53,161 nt of DNA. Origin: Bacteroidetes bacterium QS_3_64_15 (GTDB taxonomy: Bacteria; Bacteroidota; Rhodothermia; Rhodothermales; Salinibacteraceae). Of the stretch, positions 40,967 to 49,627 are shown in pieces. The notes beneath the pieces were generated by a model. That model was not told the DNA's origin, made no database searches, and worked only from the letters and a program-made list of their open reading frames with translations. Each line of letters starts with the position of its first letter. Position 1 is the stretch's first letter. The translations under genes and the position numbers were made by a program. The stretch covers positions 1 to 53,161 of the forward strand of contig PXTN01000075.1 of the NCBI GenBank assembly GCA_003022565.1, written 5' to 3'.

Positions 40967-42730
40967 ATGTCGATTTCTTCCTCTCGCGCGCTCGTCGCTG
41001 GGAGCTGCACCGGCTTCGTCTTGCTGATTCTTACCGGATGCGGGGCCCTCTCCTCGCTCGCGCCCACCCCGGAACCGAAGCGCGTGCCCACGGACACCAT
41101 TCTGGTGGCCGATGAAGACACTGCGGCCCTCGACCCGGAGGTGGCGCGCCTCTACGTTCTGAAATCAGAGCTTCTCGCCGCGGAGGACAGCGTGCGCCGG
41201 GCTCAACTGCTCAACCAAGCCATGGCAGAGCTCTCTGCCCTGCTCCGGTCTCAGCCGGAGGCCCTCAGAGAGAGTGCCGTCCGGTCGGTCTACGGCGGTC
41301 TGACGGCCGAGTACCGGCGCTTCCACGGGTATCCCAGCGAGCCCGACTCGACGCTGCTGGCCCGGGGGCAGATTTTTTCCGTTCGCGCCCGTCTGTTCGC
41401 GTCCCTCGAACAGGTCGAGAATCCCCTCTTGAACACGGAGGGCCCTCGGCCCGGGGCGGAGGTCGAGAACACCGAGATCCCGATGACCTCAAACCGGCTG
41501 GTGAGCGAGAGCGTGACGTACCTGAAGGACGACCCCAGCAAGCACGTCAACCGCTGGCTGAAGCGCGTCCAGGTGTACGGGCCCATGATTGATCACATCC
41601 TGGCGGAGGAAAACGTCCCTCAGGAGCTCAAGTACCTCGCCATGATCGAGAGCGGCCTCACCCCCGACGCCCGAAGCTGGGCCGGGGCCGTGGGCATGTG
41701 GCAATTCATGGCCTCCACCGGTCGGCGATACGGCCTCACGGTCAACGCGTGGGTCGACGAGCGACGGGACCCTGAAAAAGCAACACGAGCGGCTGCCCAA
41801 CACTTGAACAATCTCCACGACGAGTTCGGCGACTGGCACTTGGCGCTGGCCGCGTACAACTGCGGGACGAACTGCGTGCGCCAGGCCCTGCGGCGCAGTG
41901 ACGCCGAAACCCCGTCGTACTGGGACATCCACGAATCCCTCCCCCGAGAGACCCAGGGCTACGTGCCCATGTTTATCGCCGCGGCCCGCCTCATGGAAAA
42001 TCCAGACGCGTTCGATCTCAAAGCGCCCGATCCGGCCTCGCCCCTCGCCTACGACTATGTGCCCGTCCACGGAAGCCGCCTCTCGCTCAGCACCGTGTCG
42101 AGGCTCGCCGACACCACGCGCAGTGCCCTCGAGTCGCTCAACCCCGAGCTGCGCCGGGCCCGCGTGCCGCCGTCGAAGGAGCGGTACTACCTACGCATTC
42201 CGGTGGGCAGCTACCCACGCTTTGCCTGGAACTACGCCGACCTGCCGGACGAGAAAAAGCGGCCGGCCACGACGTACGCCGTCCGCCGAGGCGACACGCT
42301 CTCTGAGATTGCCGTTCAGTTCGGCACCTCGACGGACGTCCTGCGGCGGCTCAACGGCATTCGAGGCTCCACGATTCGCCCGGGCGACCGGCTGGTCGTG
42401 CCCGTTCAGGAGTATGCGAGCGCCCTCAGCGCTTCCGATCAGCAGCAGCCGATGCGCGTGCAGTACGGCACGTCCTCCCCCGTGCGAACCCTCGAGACAA
42501 TTGAGACGGCCCGTGCCGGTTCAGATACGGAGTCGCCCGAGCCGGAGTCGGCCTCCTCGTCGTCCTCCAGCACGGCCGCTACCTCCCCTACGACCTACCG
42601 TGTCACACGGGGGGACACCCTCGGGGAAATTGCCCAGCGGTTCGGGGTCACCATTCGGCAACTTCAGGTTTGGAACGACCTCGACGGCACGCGCATCCGT
42701 CCGGGCCAGCGCCTCCAGATCCGCGACTAA
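40967..42730 (+). CDS. mltD: MltD-like lytic murein transglycosylase with two LysM domains
   Basis: This 587-residue lipoprotein (lipobox LILTGC) cleaves peptidoglycan glycan strands. The SLT catalytic domain has Glu228 in LAMIESGLTPDARSWAGAVG, then MWQFMASTGRRYGL, AAQHLNNLHDEFGDWHLAL, AAYNCG and YVPMFIAAARLM. Two LysM repeats at about 437-480 and 540-585 (TYAVRRGDTLSEIAVQFG, TYRVTRGDTLGEIAQRFG) bind peptidoglycan. A Ser-rich linker separates the LysM repeats. Length is close to that of MltD in Bacteroidota. The Met at 40967 was preferred because the lipoprotein signal starts there. Confidence 0.93.
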   Translation: MSISSSRALVAGSCTGFVLLILTGCGALSSLAPTPEPKRVPTDTILVADEDTAALDPEVARLYVLKSELLAAEDSVRRAQLLNQAMAELSALLRSQPEALRESAVRSVYGGLTAEYRRFHGYPSEPDSTLLARGQIFSVRARLFASLEQVENPLLNTEGPRPGAEVENTEIPMTSNRLVSESVTYLKDDPSKHVNRWLKRVQVYGPMIDHILAEENVPQELKYLAMIESGLTPDARSWAGAVGMWQFMASTGRRYGLTVNAWVDERRDPEKATRAAAQHLNNLHDEFGDWHLALAAYNCGTNCVRQALRRSDAETPSYWDIHESLPRETQGYVPMFIAAARLMENPDAFDLKAPDPASPLAYDYVPVHGSRLSLSTVSRLADTTRSALESLNPELRRARVPPSKERYYLRIPVGSYPRFAWNYADLPDEKKRPATTYAVRRGDTLSEIAVQFGTSTDVLRRLNGIRGSTIRPGDRLVVPVQEYASALSASDQQQPMRVQYGTSSPVRTLETIETARAGSDTESPEPESASSSSSSTAATSPTTYRVTRGDTLGEIAQRFGVTIRQLQVWNDLDGTRIRPGQRLQIRD

Positions 42731-42814
42731 TGTGTTAAAGATTGGACGGTTGAACGGTCGGACCTCGGGGCGCACTTCGACACTGTGAGTCGTTCGGGGA
42801 AGCGGCTGCGCGAC

Positions 42815-42843
42815 GACCGCGGTCGGCGGTCCGCCGTCGGCCG
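42815..42843. repeat. REP-like GC palindrome (second copy)
   Basis: CGGCGGTCCGCCG is a perfect palindrome around a central T, followed by TCGGCCG. Together with the flanking GACCGCGGTC it makes a GC-rich hairpin. The 19-base word matches 12361-12379 with one difference. It lies between convergent genes. Confidence 0.45.
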
Positions 42844-42891
42844 TCCTCTTTAAAATGCCCCCTGAACATTCCAGCCCACAGACGTGAGACT

Positions 42892-43272
42892 CTACGCGTC
42901 TCCCGACTCAGACTCATCGTCGTATACCGACCGCACCGTCTCGGCCACCTCCAGGGCCACGTTTCGGTTATAGCGGAGCGCGAGGTCCTTGTACTTGATG
43001 ACGTCGTAGATCGTCCCGATGAAGCAAAAGCCTGCGGTGAAGAGATAGATGAGGCCAAGGGCAAACTCCTCCAGGTAGAGCTGGTGGAGTCCGGCGGCGC
43101 CGACAAACCCGAGCGCCGCGAGAAGCAAAATGTGGACGGGCTCGCGCCGGCGCGACTGGTAGATCCGCGCGAAGTGCTCGGCCTGCTCATCGCTCATCTC
43201 GTTGAGCAGCCGGGCGACTTCGACCTGTTCATCACCGTCGAGTTCGGGGAGGTGGCGGAGAACCTTGGACAT
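42892..43272 (-). CDS. TM2-domain membrane protein
   Basis: The 126-residue product has a soluble helical N-terminus (LDGDEQVEVARLLNEMSDEQ). Two transmembrane helices form the TM2 pattern: HILLLAALGFVGAAGLHQLY with the turn LEEFALGLIYLFTAGFCFIG and TIYDVIKY. TM2 proteins are small and of unclear role. It starts 27 bases after a DUF2752 gene, and the pairing of TM2 with DUF2752 is common in Bacteroidota. Confidence 0.88.
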   Translation of the reverse strand: MSKVLRHLPELDGDEQVEVARLLNEMSDEQAEHFARIYQSRRREPVHILLLAALGFVGAAGLHQLYLEEFALGLIYLFTAGFCFIGTIYDVIKYKDLALRYNRNVALEVAETVRSVYDDESESGDA

Positions 43273-43299
43273 GGCACTGGGGGTGGAGGCGAGCGAGGA

Positions 43300-43617
43300 T
43301 CAGCGGGATGGGCGGGCCGACGCGCGACAGAGCGCCCCGATGTGGTACACGAGCACGCCGACGGTGGGAGCCGCGAAGGGATGGGCCTTCCAGGAGGCGA
43401 CCCACTGGCCGCGGGCCAGGTGCGCGATGGCCGTGCCGAGGCCGTCGCCCGGGCAGGGCAGGCCCAGGCGCTCGATCAGGCACAGGTTGACCCCGCCCGA
43501 GGCCTGCGGATCGATGCTCGCCGCGGCGACGAGGGCCGCCGTCCAGAAGGCGGCTTCGAGCGGCACGGCCCGAAGCCGCTGCGCGATGGCCTCCACAGCC
43601 GTCCGAAGCGTCGACAT
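43300..43617 (-). CDS. DUF2752 membrane protein
   Basis: The 105-residue protein has two hydrophobic stretches. Between them lies the DUF2752 core: NLCLIERLGLPCPGDGLGTA, with a Cys-Pro-Gly motif and GQWVASWKAHPFAAPTVGVL. Function is unknown. It is the first gene of a two-gene unit with the TM2 gene. Confidence 0.85.
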   Translation of the reverse strand: MSTLRTAVEAIAQRLRAVPLEAAFWTAALVAAASIDPQASGGVNLCLIERLGLPCPGDGLGTAIAHLARGQWVASWKAHPFAAPTVGVLVYHIGALCRASARPSR

Positions 43618-43689
43618 TGTGGGCGAAGGGATCGGGGAAGGGCTCTGGTTCTATCCTACACTACGCCCCGACGCATCAACTGTTACTCC

Positions 43690-43842
43690 TCCTCGCACGG
43701 CAGCCGCATCCTGACGATGGTGGACCGCACAGCCATGCGCCGTCGGCTCCAGGCCTACGACATTCCGGCTACATTCCGCACCTTCGACGGCGGGCACTGG
43801 CTGGACGAGCCCCTGATCCGAGCCCTGGCGAACGACGCGTAG
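43690..43842 (+). pseudogene. C-terminal remnant of an esterase/dienelactone-hydrolase-type protein
   Basis: The frame ends AMRRRLQAYDIPATFRTFDG, GHWLDEPLIRALAND, which fits the last strand-helix unit of alpha/beta hydrolases with the catalytic His in GGHW. The preceding Asp region and the rest of the enzyme are missing. Upstream lies the divergent DUF2752 gene, so the 5' part has been lost. Confidence 0.55.
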
Positions 43843-43986
43843 AGGACTGTCGCGGGGGCGTTCCTCGAAGATCGAAGTTGCGCGGGTGCCCTGCTCCTTC
43901 ATAGATTCGTGCGAGGAGAACGCCCGACGAGCAGGGCACTTCCGTCCGGGTGGTGCTCCTTTTTTCTTTCCCAGCGTTCATCGTCG

Positions 43987-45369
43987 ATGCGGTCATTTAC
44001 GTTCGCAAGGGTGGGGTTCGCCCTTTCGCTTATGGTGATTGCGTTTGTGTACGGCTTCGCGGCCCGCTGGCACGGGTGGTTCCCGAATGATTTCCTTGAG
44101 CAAGCGTCTCAGCAGGCGACCCGATTGCGCAAGGTCTGGTCGCCCGGCCCTGCCGCCCCGGCTCCTCATGTGTACGACCGCACAGGTGTCCGCGTCCCAC
44201 GGCCCGACTCTGTTCAGCCCGGCATCACGCTCCTCGTCTCCTCGTGGGAAGACGAGGACGGATGGAAGCCGGAGCTCCGGCTCATCGACCATCAGGGACG
44301 CGTTCTGCACAGGTGGCGTGTCGACCGGAAGGATCTGTTTTCGGGCTCCTCCACTTCGCGAGGGGGACTTCCGAGCGGGCGCATCCTCCACGGGTCTCAC
44401 CTTTTTCCGAACGGAGATGTGGTCGTGAACCTCGCGTACATCGGCACAGCGCGCCTGGATGCCTGTGGAAACGTGCTCTGGCGATTGCCGCAGGGGAGCC
44501 ACCACTCCGTCGAGCGGGCCGACGACGGGTCGTTCTGGATTTCCGGGACTAGACTGGAGCCCCGCGCCCGGAGCGATCGCTACCCCAACGGCTTTCCGGG
44601 CATTGACGAGCCAACGTGGCTCGACCAGATCCTGCACGTCTCCGCGGATGGCACCCTGCTCGATAAGATTGGCGTCCTTGACCTGCTGTACGCGAACGAC
44701 CTGGAGCGCTACATTGTCCAGGAGTACCAGCCCGAAGCCGGCACGGGCGATCTGCGGTCGAAGGACCTCACGCACATGAACGACGTGGAGCCGCTCTCTT
44801 CGTCGATGGCGGACGAGTACCCACTGTTTGAGGCCGGGGACTTGCTTGTTTCTCTCCGAGACATCCATCTGGTGTTTGTCGTCGATCCCCAGTCCAAGAC
44901 CATCAAGTGGCACGTGTCAGCCCCGTTCATCCAGCAGCACGATCCGGACTTCATCGGAGACGGATGGATTGGCGTGTTTGACAACCGCGATGATTTCGTC
45001 AAGCGAGGAAAGATGCTTGGCGGAAGCCGCATCGTCGCCCTACAGCCGCACACGGACTCGACGAGGGTTCTCTTCCCGACGCGTCACTCGGCTCCCTTCT
45101 ATACGGACGTCCGGGGGAAGTGGCAACAGCTAGAAAACGGAAATATGTTGCTCACAGAAGCCATGGCGGGCCGCGTCGTGGAGGTGGCCCCGGATGGACG
45201 TGCGGTCTGGGAGTGGGTGAAAGACCCCTACACCGAATCGAAGGTGCCTGCGGTGCTGGAGGGCACGCGCTACGACCTCTCGCCAGACGAGATTCGCCCC
45301 TGGTCCTGCTCTCCGGCGCCTCCTTTCCAAGATTCATCGAGGAGCACAGGCGGCCATCAAGCGTCCTGA
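43987..45369 (+). CDS. Arylsulfotransferase-like (ASST) protein
   Basis: The 460-residue protein has one N-terminal membrane anchor (FARVGFALSLMVIAFVYGFA). Its domain resembles the propeller of arylsulfotransferases: GITLLVSSWEDEDGWKPELR, IDHQGRVLHRWRVD, HLFPNGDVVVNLAY, LDACGNVLWRLPQGSHHSVE, THMNDVEPLSSSMADEYPLF, QHDPDFIGDGWIGVFDNR. The HH and LTHMNDVE histidines are candidates for the catalytic His of PAPS-independent sulfate transfer, though eukaryotic-like Arylsulfotransf_2 members are often uncharacterised. It is followed 157 bases on by a small membrane protein on the same strand. Confidence 0.82.
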   Translation: MRSFTFARVGFALSLMVIAFVYGFAARWHGWFPNDFLEQASQQATRLRKVWSPGPAAPAPHVYDRTGVRVPRPDSVQPGITLLVSSWEDEDGWKPELRLIDHQGRVLHRWRVDRKDLFSGSSTSRGGLPSGRILHGSHLFPNGDVVVNLAYIGTARLDACGNVLWRLPQGSHHSVERADDGSFWISGTRLEPRARSDRYPNGFPGIDEPTWLDQILHVSADGTLLDKIGVLDLLYANDLERYIVQEYQPEAGTGDLRSKDLTHMNDVEPLSSSMADEYPLFEAGDLLVSLRDIHLVFVVDPQSKTIKWHVSAPFIQQHDPDFIGDGWIGVFDNRDDFVKRGKMLGGSRIVALQPHTDSTRVLFPTRHSAPFYTDVRGKWQQLENGNMLLTEAMAGRVVEVAPDGRAVWEWVKDPYTESKVPAVLEGTRYDLSPDEIRPWSCSPAPPFQDSSRSTGGHQAS

Positions 45370-45526
45370 ATGCCCGTCCTCCCCTGATCCTCCTCCCGGT
45401 CCGGCTCCCAAGCGCCCCTGGGTCCCGGTGCGGCCTGGACCCACGCGGCGGACCGGCACTCACGTCCGGCGACGAGGCGCCGCGCGTTGTCCTCCTCCGC
45501 CCCCTCCAGCAGTTGACCCCCAGTGG

Positions 45527-45910
45527 ATGAATGTGTTGCTCGCCACGTTCGTCGTAGTCGGCTTTGCCGTCACGCTCGAGTCTCTCCACCTCCCAGCCCG
45601 AGCCCGCGAGGTGGGACAATGCAGCACCGAGTGCCTCGACGTGCTGCGGGATGACTCGCTGAGTGACCGGGAGAAAGAAGAGGCCCTGCAGCAGCGGGCT
45701 CGGCGTCTCTTCAAGCTCCTAGGCATCCTCGTTGGGGGAAGCGCACTCGCGCTGGGCCTTCCCCTGTTCGGAGTCTGGCTCGTCGAACAACTCGGGATCG
45801 GTTCCTGCGGGAGAACCCTGGCGGTGCTGCAGCGAATCGACTTTCTCGCAGGGGTGACCGTCGTGGGCGTGCTCGGGTATCTCGTTGTCCAGCGGGTTCG
45901 CGCATCCTGA
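45527..45910 (+). CDS. Small membrane protein, unknown
   Basis: The 127-residue product has three hydrophobic segments (VLLATFVVVGFAVTL; LFKLLGILVGGSALALGLPL; AGVTVVGVLGYLVVQ) and a helical linker (LRDDSLSDREKEEALQQRAR). No family is recognised. It probably belongs with the upstream ASST gene. The Met at 45527 starts the first membrane segment. Confidence 0.65.
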   Translation: MNVLLATFVVVGFAVTLESLHLPARAREVGQCSTECLDVLRDDSLSDREKEEALQQRARRLFKLLGILVGGSALALGLPLFGVWLVEQLGIGSCGRTLAVLQRIDFLAGVTVVGVLGYLVVQRVRAS

Positions 45911-45992
45911 CCGTCGCCGACGGCTGGGGAACCGTCGCTTCTTCACGGTCCGCGGTCGCCGAGGGCTCGACCGATAAGCGCGGACCCCGGCG

Positions 45993-46889
45993 CTACCCCT
46001 CAGCCGCTAGGTGATCGCGCAGGAGCTGATTGACGGTCGCCGGGGCGTCGTGCTGCACCCAGTGCGTGGCATCGTCGAGCACCTCGAGGTGCCCGTCGGT
46101 GCACATCGCCGCGCTGGGAGCGGCCATCCGGCGGTGGAGGGCCACGTCCTGGGCGCCCCACACCACGAGCGTCGGCACGTCGATCGGAGCCGACGACGGC
46201 GCCGTCCGCAGGGCCCGGCGGGCGGCGGCCCGGTACCAGTTTAGCATGCCGCGGAGCCGACCTGGTCGTCGCCACGCCCGGCGGTAGAGCGCCAGGTCGG
46301 CCTCGTCAAACGTATCGGAATGGCTGCTCCACCGAAGCAGGGCGGCGAGCCCCTGGCCGTCGTTGCGCCCGAGGAGCCATTCGGGAAGGGCCGGAACCTG
46401 GAAGAAGAGGGCGTACGTGCTCCGCAGCAGTTGCGCGGGACTCGACCGGAGCGTCCTCCGGAAGACGAGTGGGTGAGGCACGTTGAGAATCGCGAGGCGG
46501 CGCAGGCACTCCGGATGGGTGTGGGCAAGGTGCCAGCCCACCATGGCGCCCCAGTCATGCCCCACGACGGATGCGCGGTCGCGACCAGCGGCCTCGATCA
46601 GCGCGCACACGTCGTCGGCGAGCAGGTCGAGGTCGTAGGCGGCCACGGCCCGCGGCGCACCGCTCCGGTTATAACCTCGCTGATCGGGGACCACCACGCG
46701 GCAGCCCGCCTCGGCGAGGGCCGGAATCTGGTGCCGCCAGCCGTACCAGAACTCGGGGAAGCCGTGGAGGAGCACCACGAGCGGGCCGTCGTCGGGCCCT
46801 GCCGCCCGCACATGCAACTTCACGCCCCGTCTCTGCACCCAGTGCTGCTCAAGAGGGACTGAACACCGCGTCGCCGGATCTCTCATCAT
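45993..46889 (-). CDS. Alpha/beta hydrolase, epoxide-hydrolase-like
   Basis: The 298-residue protein has the epoxide hydrolase pattern: VVLLHGFPEFWYGWRHQIPA (oxyanion HGFP), VVPDQRGYNRS, the nucleophile elbow VVGHDWGAMVGWHLA with an Asp, GAQDVALHRRM, and a closing TDGHLEVLDDATHWVQHDAP with the catalytic His. These enzymes hydrolyse epoxides or halogenated compounds. It is last in a run of four minus-strand genes, 69 bases after a DUF4385 gene. Starts at 46889 and 46886 are equivalent. Confidence 0.88.
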   Translation of the reverse strand: MMRDPATRCSVPLEQHWVQRRGVKLHVRAAGPDDGPLVVLLHGFPEFWYGWRHQIPALAEAGCRVVVPDQRGYNRSGAPRAVAAYDLDLLADDVCALIEAAGRDRASVVGHDWGAMVGWHLAHTHPECLRRLAILNVPHPLVFRRTLRSSPAQLLRSTYALFFQVPALPEWLLGRNDGQGLAALLRWSSHSDTFDEADLALYRRAWRRPGRLRGMLNWYRAAARRALRTAPSSAPIDVPTLVVWGAQDVALHRRMAAPSAAMCTDGHLEVLDDATHWVQHDAPATVNQLLRDHLAAEG

Positions 46890-46958
46890 CGATGGTGGTC
46901 TCTCATCAAGCCGTTTTCGATGCTCTCTTACATTCCCCAATTTCCCAACCTTTCCCCT

Positions 46959-47423
46959 TCAACCCTCCATCGGACTCGCATCCGGGTCGTACACCTTTTC
47001 CTGGTGGCGCTCCTTCAGGCGCTGGTAGGCCGGATTGTCGGTCAGGTCCTGCCACGCGTCGCGGAAGACGATGGCGGACGCTCGCTTCTCGGGGTCGGCC
47101 CACTGTTCGGGCTCGCGCTCGGTGCCGTCCTCGTCGTACTTCTGCCCGCCCGGATACTTTGCGTACCGCATGGCCCGGGTGAAGCCCATTTGCAGGTACT
47201 TGCGCGCCATGTCCATCCCCACGAAGTCCTCTTCGGCTCGATAGTCCTCGTACTTTTCCTGCAGCGCGGCGACGCTCTCTTCGGCCGCAGGCTCGTCCTT
47301 GAAGCTCCAGTCGGGGAGAAGTTCGTCCTTGTACGGCTGCACCTTGAAGACGCCCTGCTCGCCGGACTGGTACCGGTAGGCCTCCGGCCGTTCTCGGAAG
47401 TTCACCTCGTACTCGCCTGCCAT
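46959..47423 (-). CDS. DUF4385 protein
   Basis: The 154-residue protein matches DUF4385: NFRERPEAYRYQSGEQGVFK, QPYKDELLPDWSFKDE, DFVGMDMARKYLQMGFTRAM, RYAKYPGGQKYDEDG. It is highly charged and probably cytosolic. Function is unknown. It starts 37 bases after a glycosyltransferase stop. Confidence 0.85.
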   Translation of the reverse strand: MAGEYEVNFRERPEAYRYQSGEQGVFKVQPYKDELLPDWSFKDEPAAEESVAALQEKYEDYRAEEDFVGMDMARKYLQMGFTRAMRYAKYPGGQKYDEDGTEREPEQWADPEKRASAIVFRDAWQDLTDNPAYQRLKERHQEKVYDPDASPMEG

Positions 47424-47460
47424 TTTATAAACTTATAAACTGGGTTGACGATGCAGAACG

Positions 47461-48465
47461 CTATTCTCTCGACACTGGACCGTCCTTCTCCGACTCCACC
47501 CGCCGGGGGGTCGCGCGCTCGGCGGAGAGACGCGACCAGGTCCGCTCGGCAAAATCGCGGAAGGGCTCTTTCTGATGTAGCCAGCCAAAGTGGAGAACGT
47601 ATGGCGTCAGCTCCATGTATTCTCCCATTCCTGGAAGGCACTTCGCAACCCCCAGCAGAGCGTCCCGCACTCGGGCGTTCGGGAGGCCTCGGAGGCTGTA
47701 GACGAAAGAATTCGTGTAGAGGCGGTACGAGACCTCACGGAAGTCCGGGTCGTGATCGGTCAGCGTATCGATGTAGTCGAGCTGAGGGCTATTTCGTCCC
47801 TGCAGCCACGGAAACACGTGCAGGTCAAGGTCACTCATTGCTAGGGCGAGGCTCCACTCGCACGTCTCTTCGCTACGCCCCTCGTTGAGACGACTTCGGA
47901 AGTGGGTCTTGTCCGCCCGGTCGAGGTAGCTCGCGGCGACTTGCCCGACCTCGCGGGTGCGGCTTTCATCCTGCGCGTAGATCATTCCGGCCTGCACGCG
48001 GGGAAGTCGTGTGAGGCCCAGCCGTCGAAGCGTGCGCGGACGCCGCCCCAGCAGCACGTCCACGACGACCCCGATTCCCTTCGGGCCGCCAAAGAAGTGG
48101 TCCGCGTTCTGCAGGCCGGTGGCCGTGAAGGGGAAGGCGGCGAACTGCTGCCAGAGCGGATCCGGGCTGCGGCACCACACCATGTCTGCGTCTACGAACA
48201 GCGAGCGGTCAAACGCCTTGAACCGGTGGAGATGATGCTTGAACCCGACGATCGACTGATGCTTCGGGGGCAGGTCGCCGAGCACGTCGAAGAGCGTGTC
48301 CAGCCCCCGGCGCTCCAGCAAGCTGCGATGATGCTCCGGACAGAAGAGCGCCACGGGACGCTCCGTGTCGTGTCGTCGGAGCGTGTGCACCGACGCCACG
48401 GCGTGCTTCACGTATCGGTCGGGGCCGTAGCTGTGCAGAACGTAGCCTTCGCGGGGCGTGGTCAT
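47461..48465 (-). CDS. Glycosyltransferase-like protein (GT-A, family 8 type)
   Basis: The 334-residue product begins EGYVLHSYGPDRYVKHAVAS and carries a DxD-type motif (FVDADMVW, about residue 92) following HRFKAFDRSLF. Both match nucleotide-sugar-dependent GT-A enzymes. The later parts (VQAGMIYAQDE, RLYTNSFVYSLRGLP, YVLHFGWLHQKEPFRDFAER) look like acceptor-domain sequence. The substrate is unknown. It is preceded by a DUF3047 gene 105 bases upstream and followed closely by DUF4385. Confidence 0.75.
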   Translation of the reverse strand: MTTPREGYVLHSYGPDRYVKHAVASVHTLRRHDTERPVALFCPEHHRSLLERRGLDTLFDVLGDLPPKHQSIVGFKHHLHRFKAFDRSLFVDADMVWCRSPDPLWQQFAAFPFTATGLQNADHFFGGPKGIGVVVDVLLGRRPRTLRRLGLTRLPRVQAGMIYAQDESRTREVGQVAASYLDRADKTHFRSRLNEGRSEETCEWSLALAMSDLDLHVFPWLQGRNSPQLDYIDTLTDHDPDFREVSYRLYTNSFVYSLRGLPNARVRDALLGVAKCLPGMGEYMELTPYVLHFGWLHQKEPFRDFAERTWSRLSAERATPRRVESEKDGPVSRE

Positions 48466-48570
48466 AGCGGGGGAGACCAGGTCGCGCAGTCGACGATGCC
48501 TTCAAGACCCCAAGGACCCGATTGGTCCGCTCCCGCTTGTTCCAGGAAGGCCCACGGGCGAGACCATTCG

Positions 48571-49335
48571 TCACTGAGCCGGAAGCAGCCTGATGTCGTC
48601 AATGTCGACCTTCGAGACCCCGTTGGTCGAGTCCGAGTCTCCAGAAATCGTGATCGAGACCGGGCGGCGGGGCGGCTTTTCCCCAAACACCTGTCGGTAG
48701 TCACTCGCGACGTCTCGCTGCACGGATTGCCACGCCCCCTGGCGGGGCTCAGCCGCCGAATTGGCGACGATCACCGTTAAGGAGCCGAAGGAGACGACCG
48801 TTCCTACAGGAAGCGATGAGCTGTAGGTATACTTGATGCTCTTGGGACGCCCGAGCCAGTCTTTTCCGAACGTTACGTACACGGCTCCGCCCGTGTCGTT
48901 CGTGCCTTTCTCGCTCGCCCCCTCCGGAAGCTCCAGCGCACGCCATCGCCACGCCAGTCGGGGATGAGTGTTCAGATTCCACTCAAACTCCTTCCCGGTG
49001 CGCTGAGAAAAGCGAATATACTCCCCCCGAGTGTAGAGACGCACAAACTGATCTCCGTCCTGCTCGACCACCGCAAACTCTTCTCCGTCTCCTATCGCCT
49101 GCTCCGCCGAGCGGACCTCCGTCTCGGAATTTACGCGCACCCACTGGTCCGGGGGCTCCCCCGCATCGTACCGCTCAAAATCGTCCACGGTGATCGGTCC
49201 GGCACTCGGTGCATTCTGATGCGCGCCCCCCTGCGCCCACGTTTCCGGCGAGGCCCCACCTCCGAGCAGAGTCATCGCGAGGAGCATCGCTCCTGGTTGG
49301 AGGGGCGCAACTGAGAAGTGTTCGAACGAAAACAT
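48571..49335 (-). CDS. DUF3047 exported protein
   Basis: The 254-residue product has a signal peptide (GAMLLAMTLLGGGASPETWA, cut after QGG or AQ). Its DUF3047 jelly-roll domain is visible: ITVDDFERYDAGEPPDQW, NTHPRLAWRWRALELPEGA, GGAVYVTFGKDWLGRPKSIK, GAWQSVQRDVASDYRQVFGE and SKVDIDDIRLLP at the end. DUF3047 proteins are secreted and possibly glycan-binding. It starts the run of four minus-strand genes. Confidence 0.85.
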   Translation of the reverse strand: MFSFEHFSVAPLQPGAMLLAMTLLGGGASPETWAQGGAHQNAPSAGPITVDDFERYDAGEPPDQWVRVNSETEVRSAEQAIGDGEEFAVVEQDGDQFVRLYTRGEYIRFSQRTGKEFEWNLNTHPRLAWRWRALELPEGASEKGTNDTGGAVYVTFGKDWLGRPKSIKYTYSSSLPVGTVVSFGSLTVIVANSAAEPRQGAWQSVQRDVASDYRQVFGEKPPRRPVSITISGDSDSTNGVSKVDIDDIRLLPAQ

Positions 49336-49627
49336 CGGTGGTGTAGGCGCGTGGTGAGCAGAAGTCCTGGGAGGCCTCAGGAAAGAGCGGGCCGCTTACT
49401 CCTCCTCACAGGTAACGCGGAGCGCGGGAGCCGGAGCCACCTCCCATGATGAAAATACGGGGTCCCTGTTTGCACAATCAATACTGAGCCAAGCTGTATG
49501 CGCGTTTCGTGTGCCCCAACCGTTTCGGGCGGCTTCTGTGCGGAACCCTACGCCTCGCCGCCCGATACGGATTGGCGATATTTGCGGGTCCGGCATCGGT
49601 GCTGAGTCCCCGAGGTTTCGGTATGGC

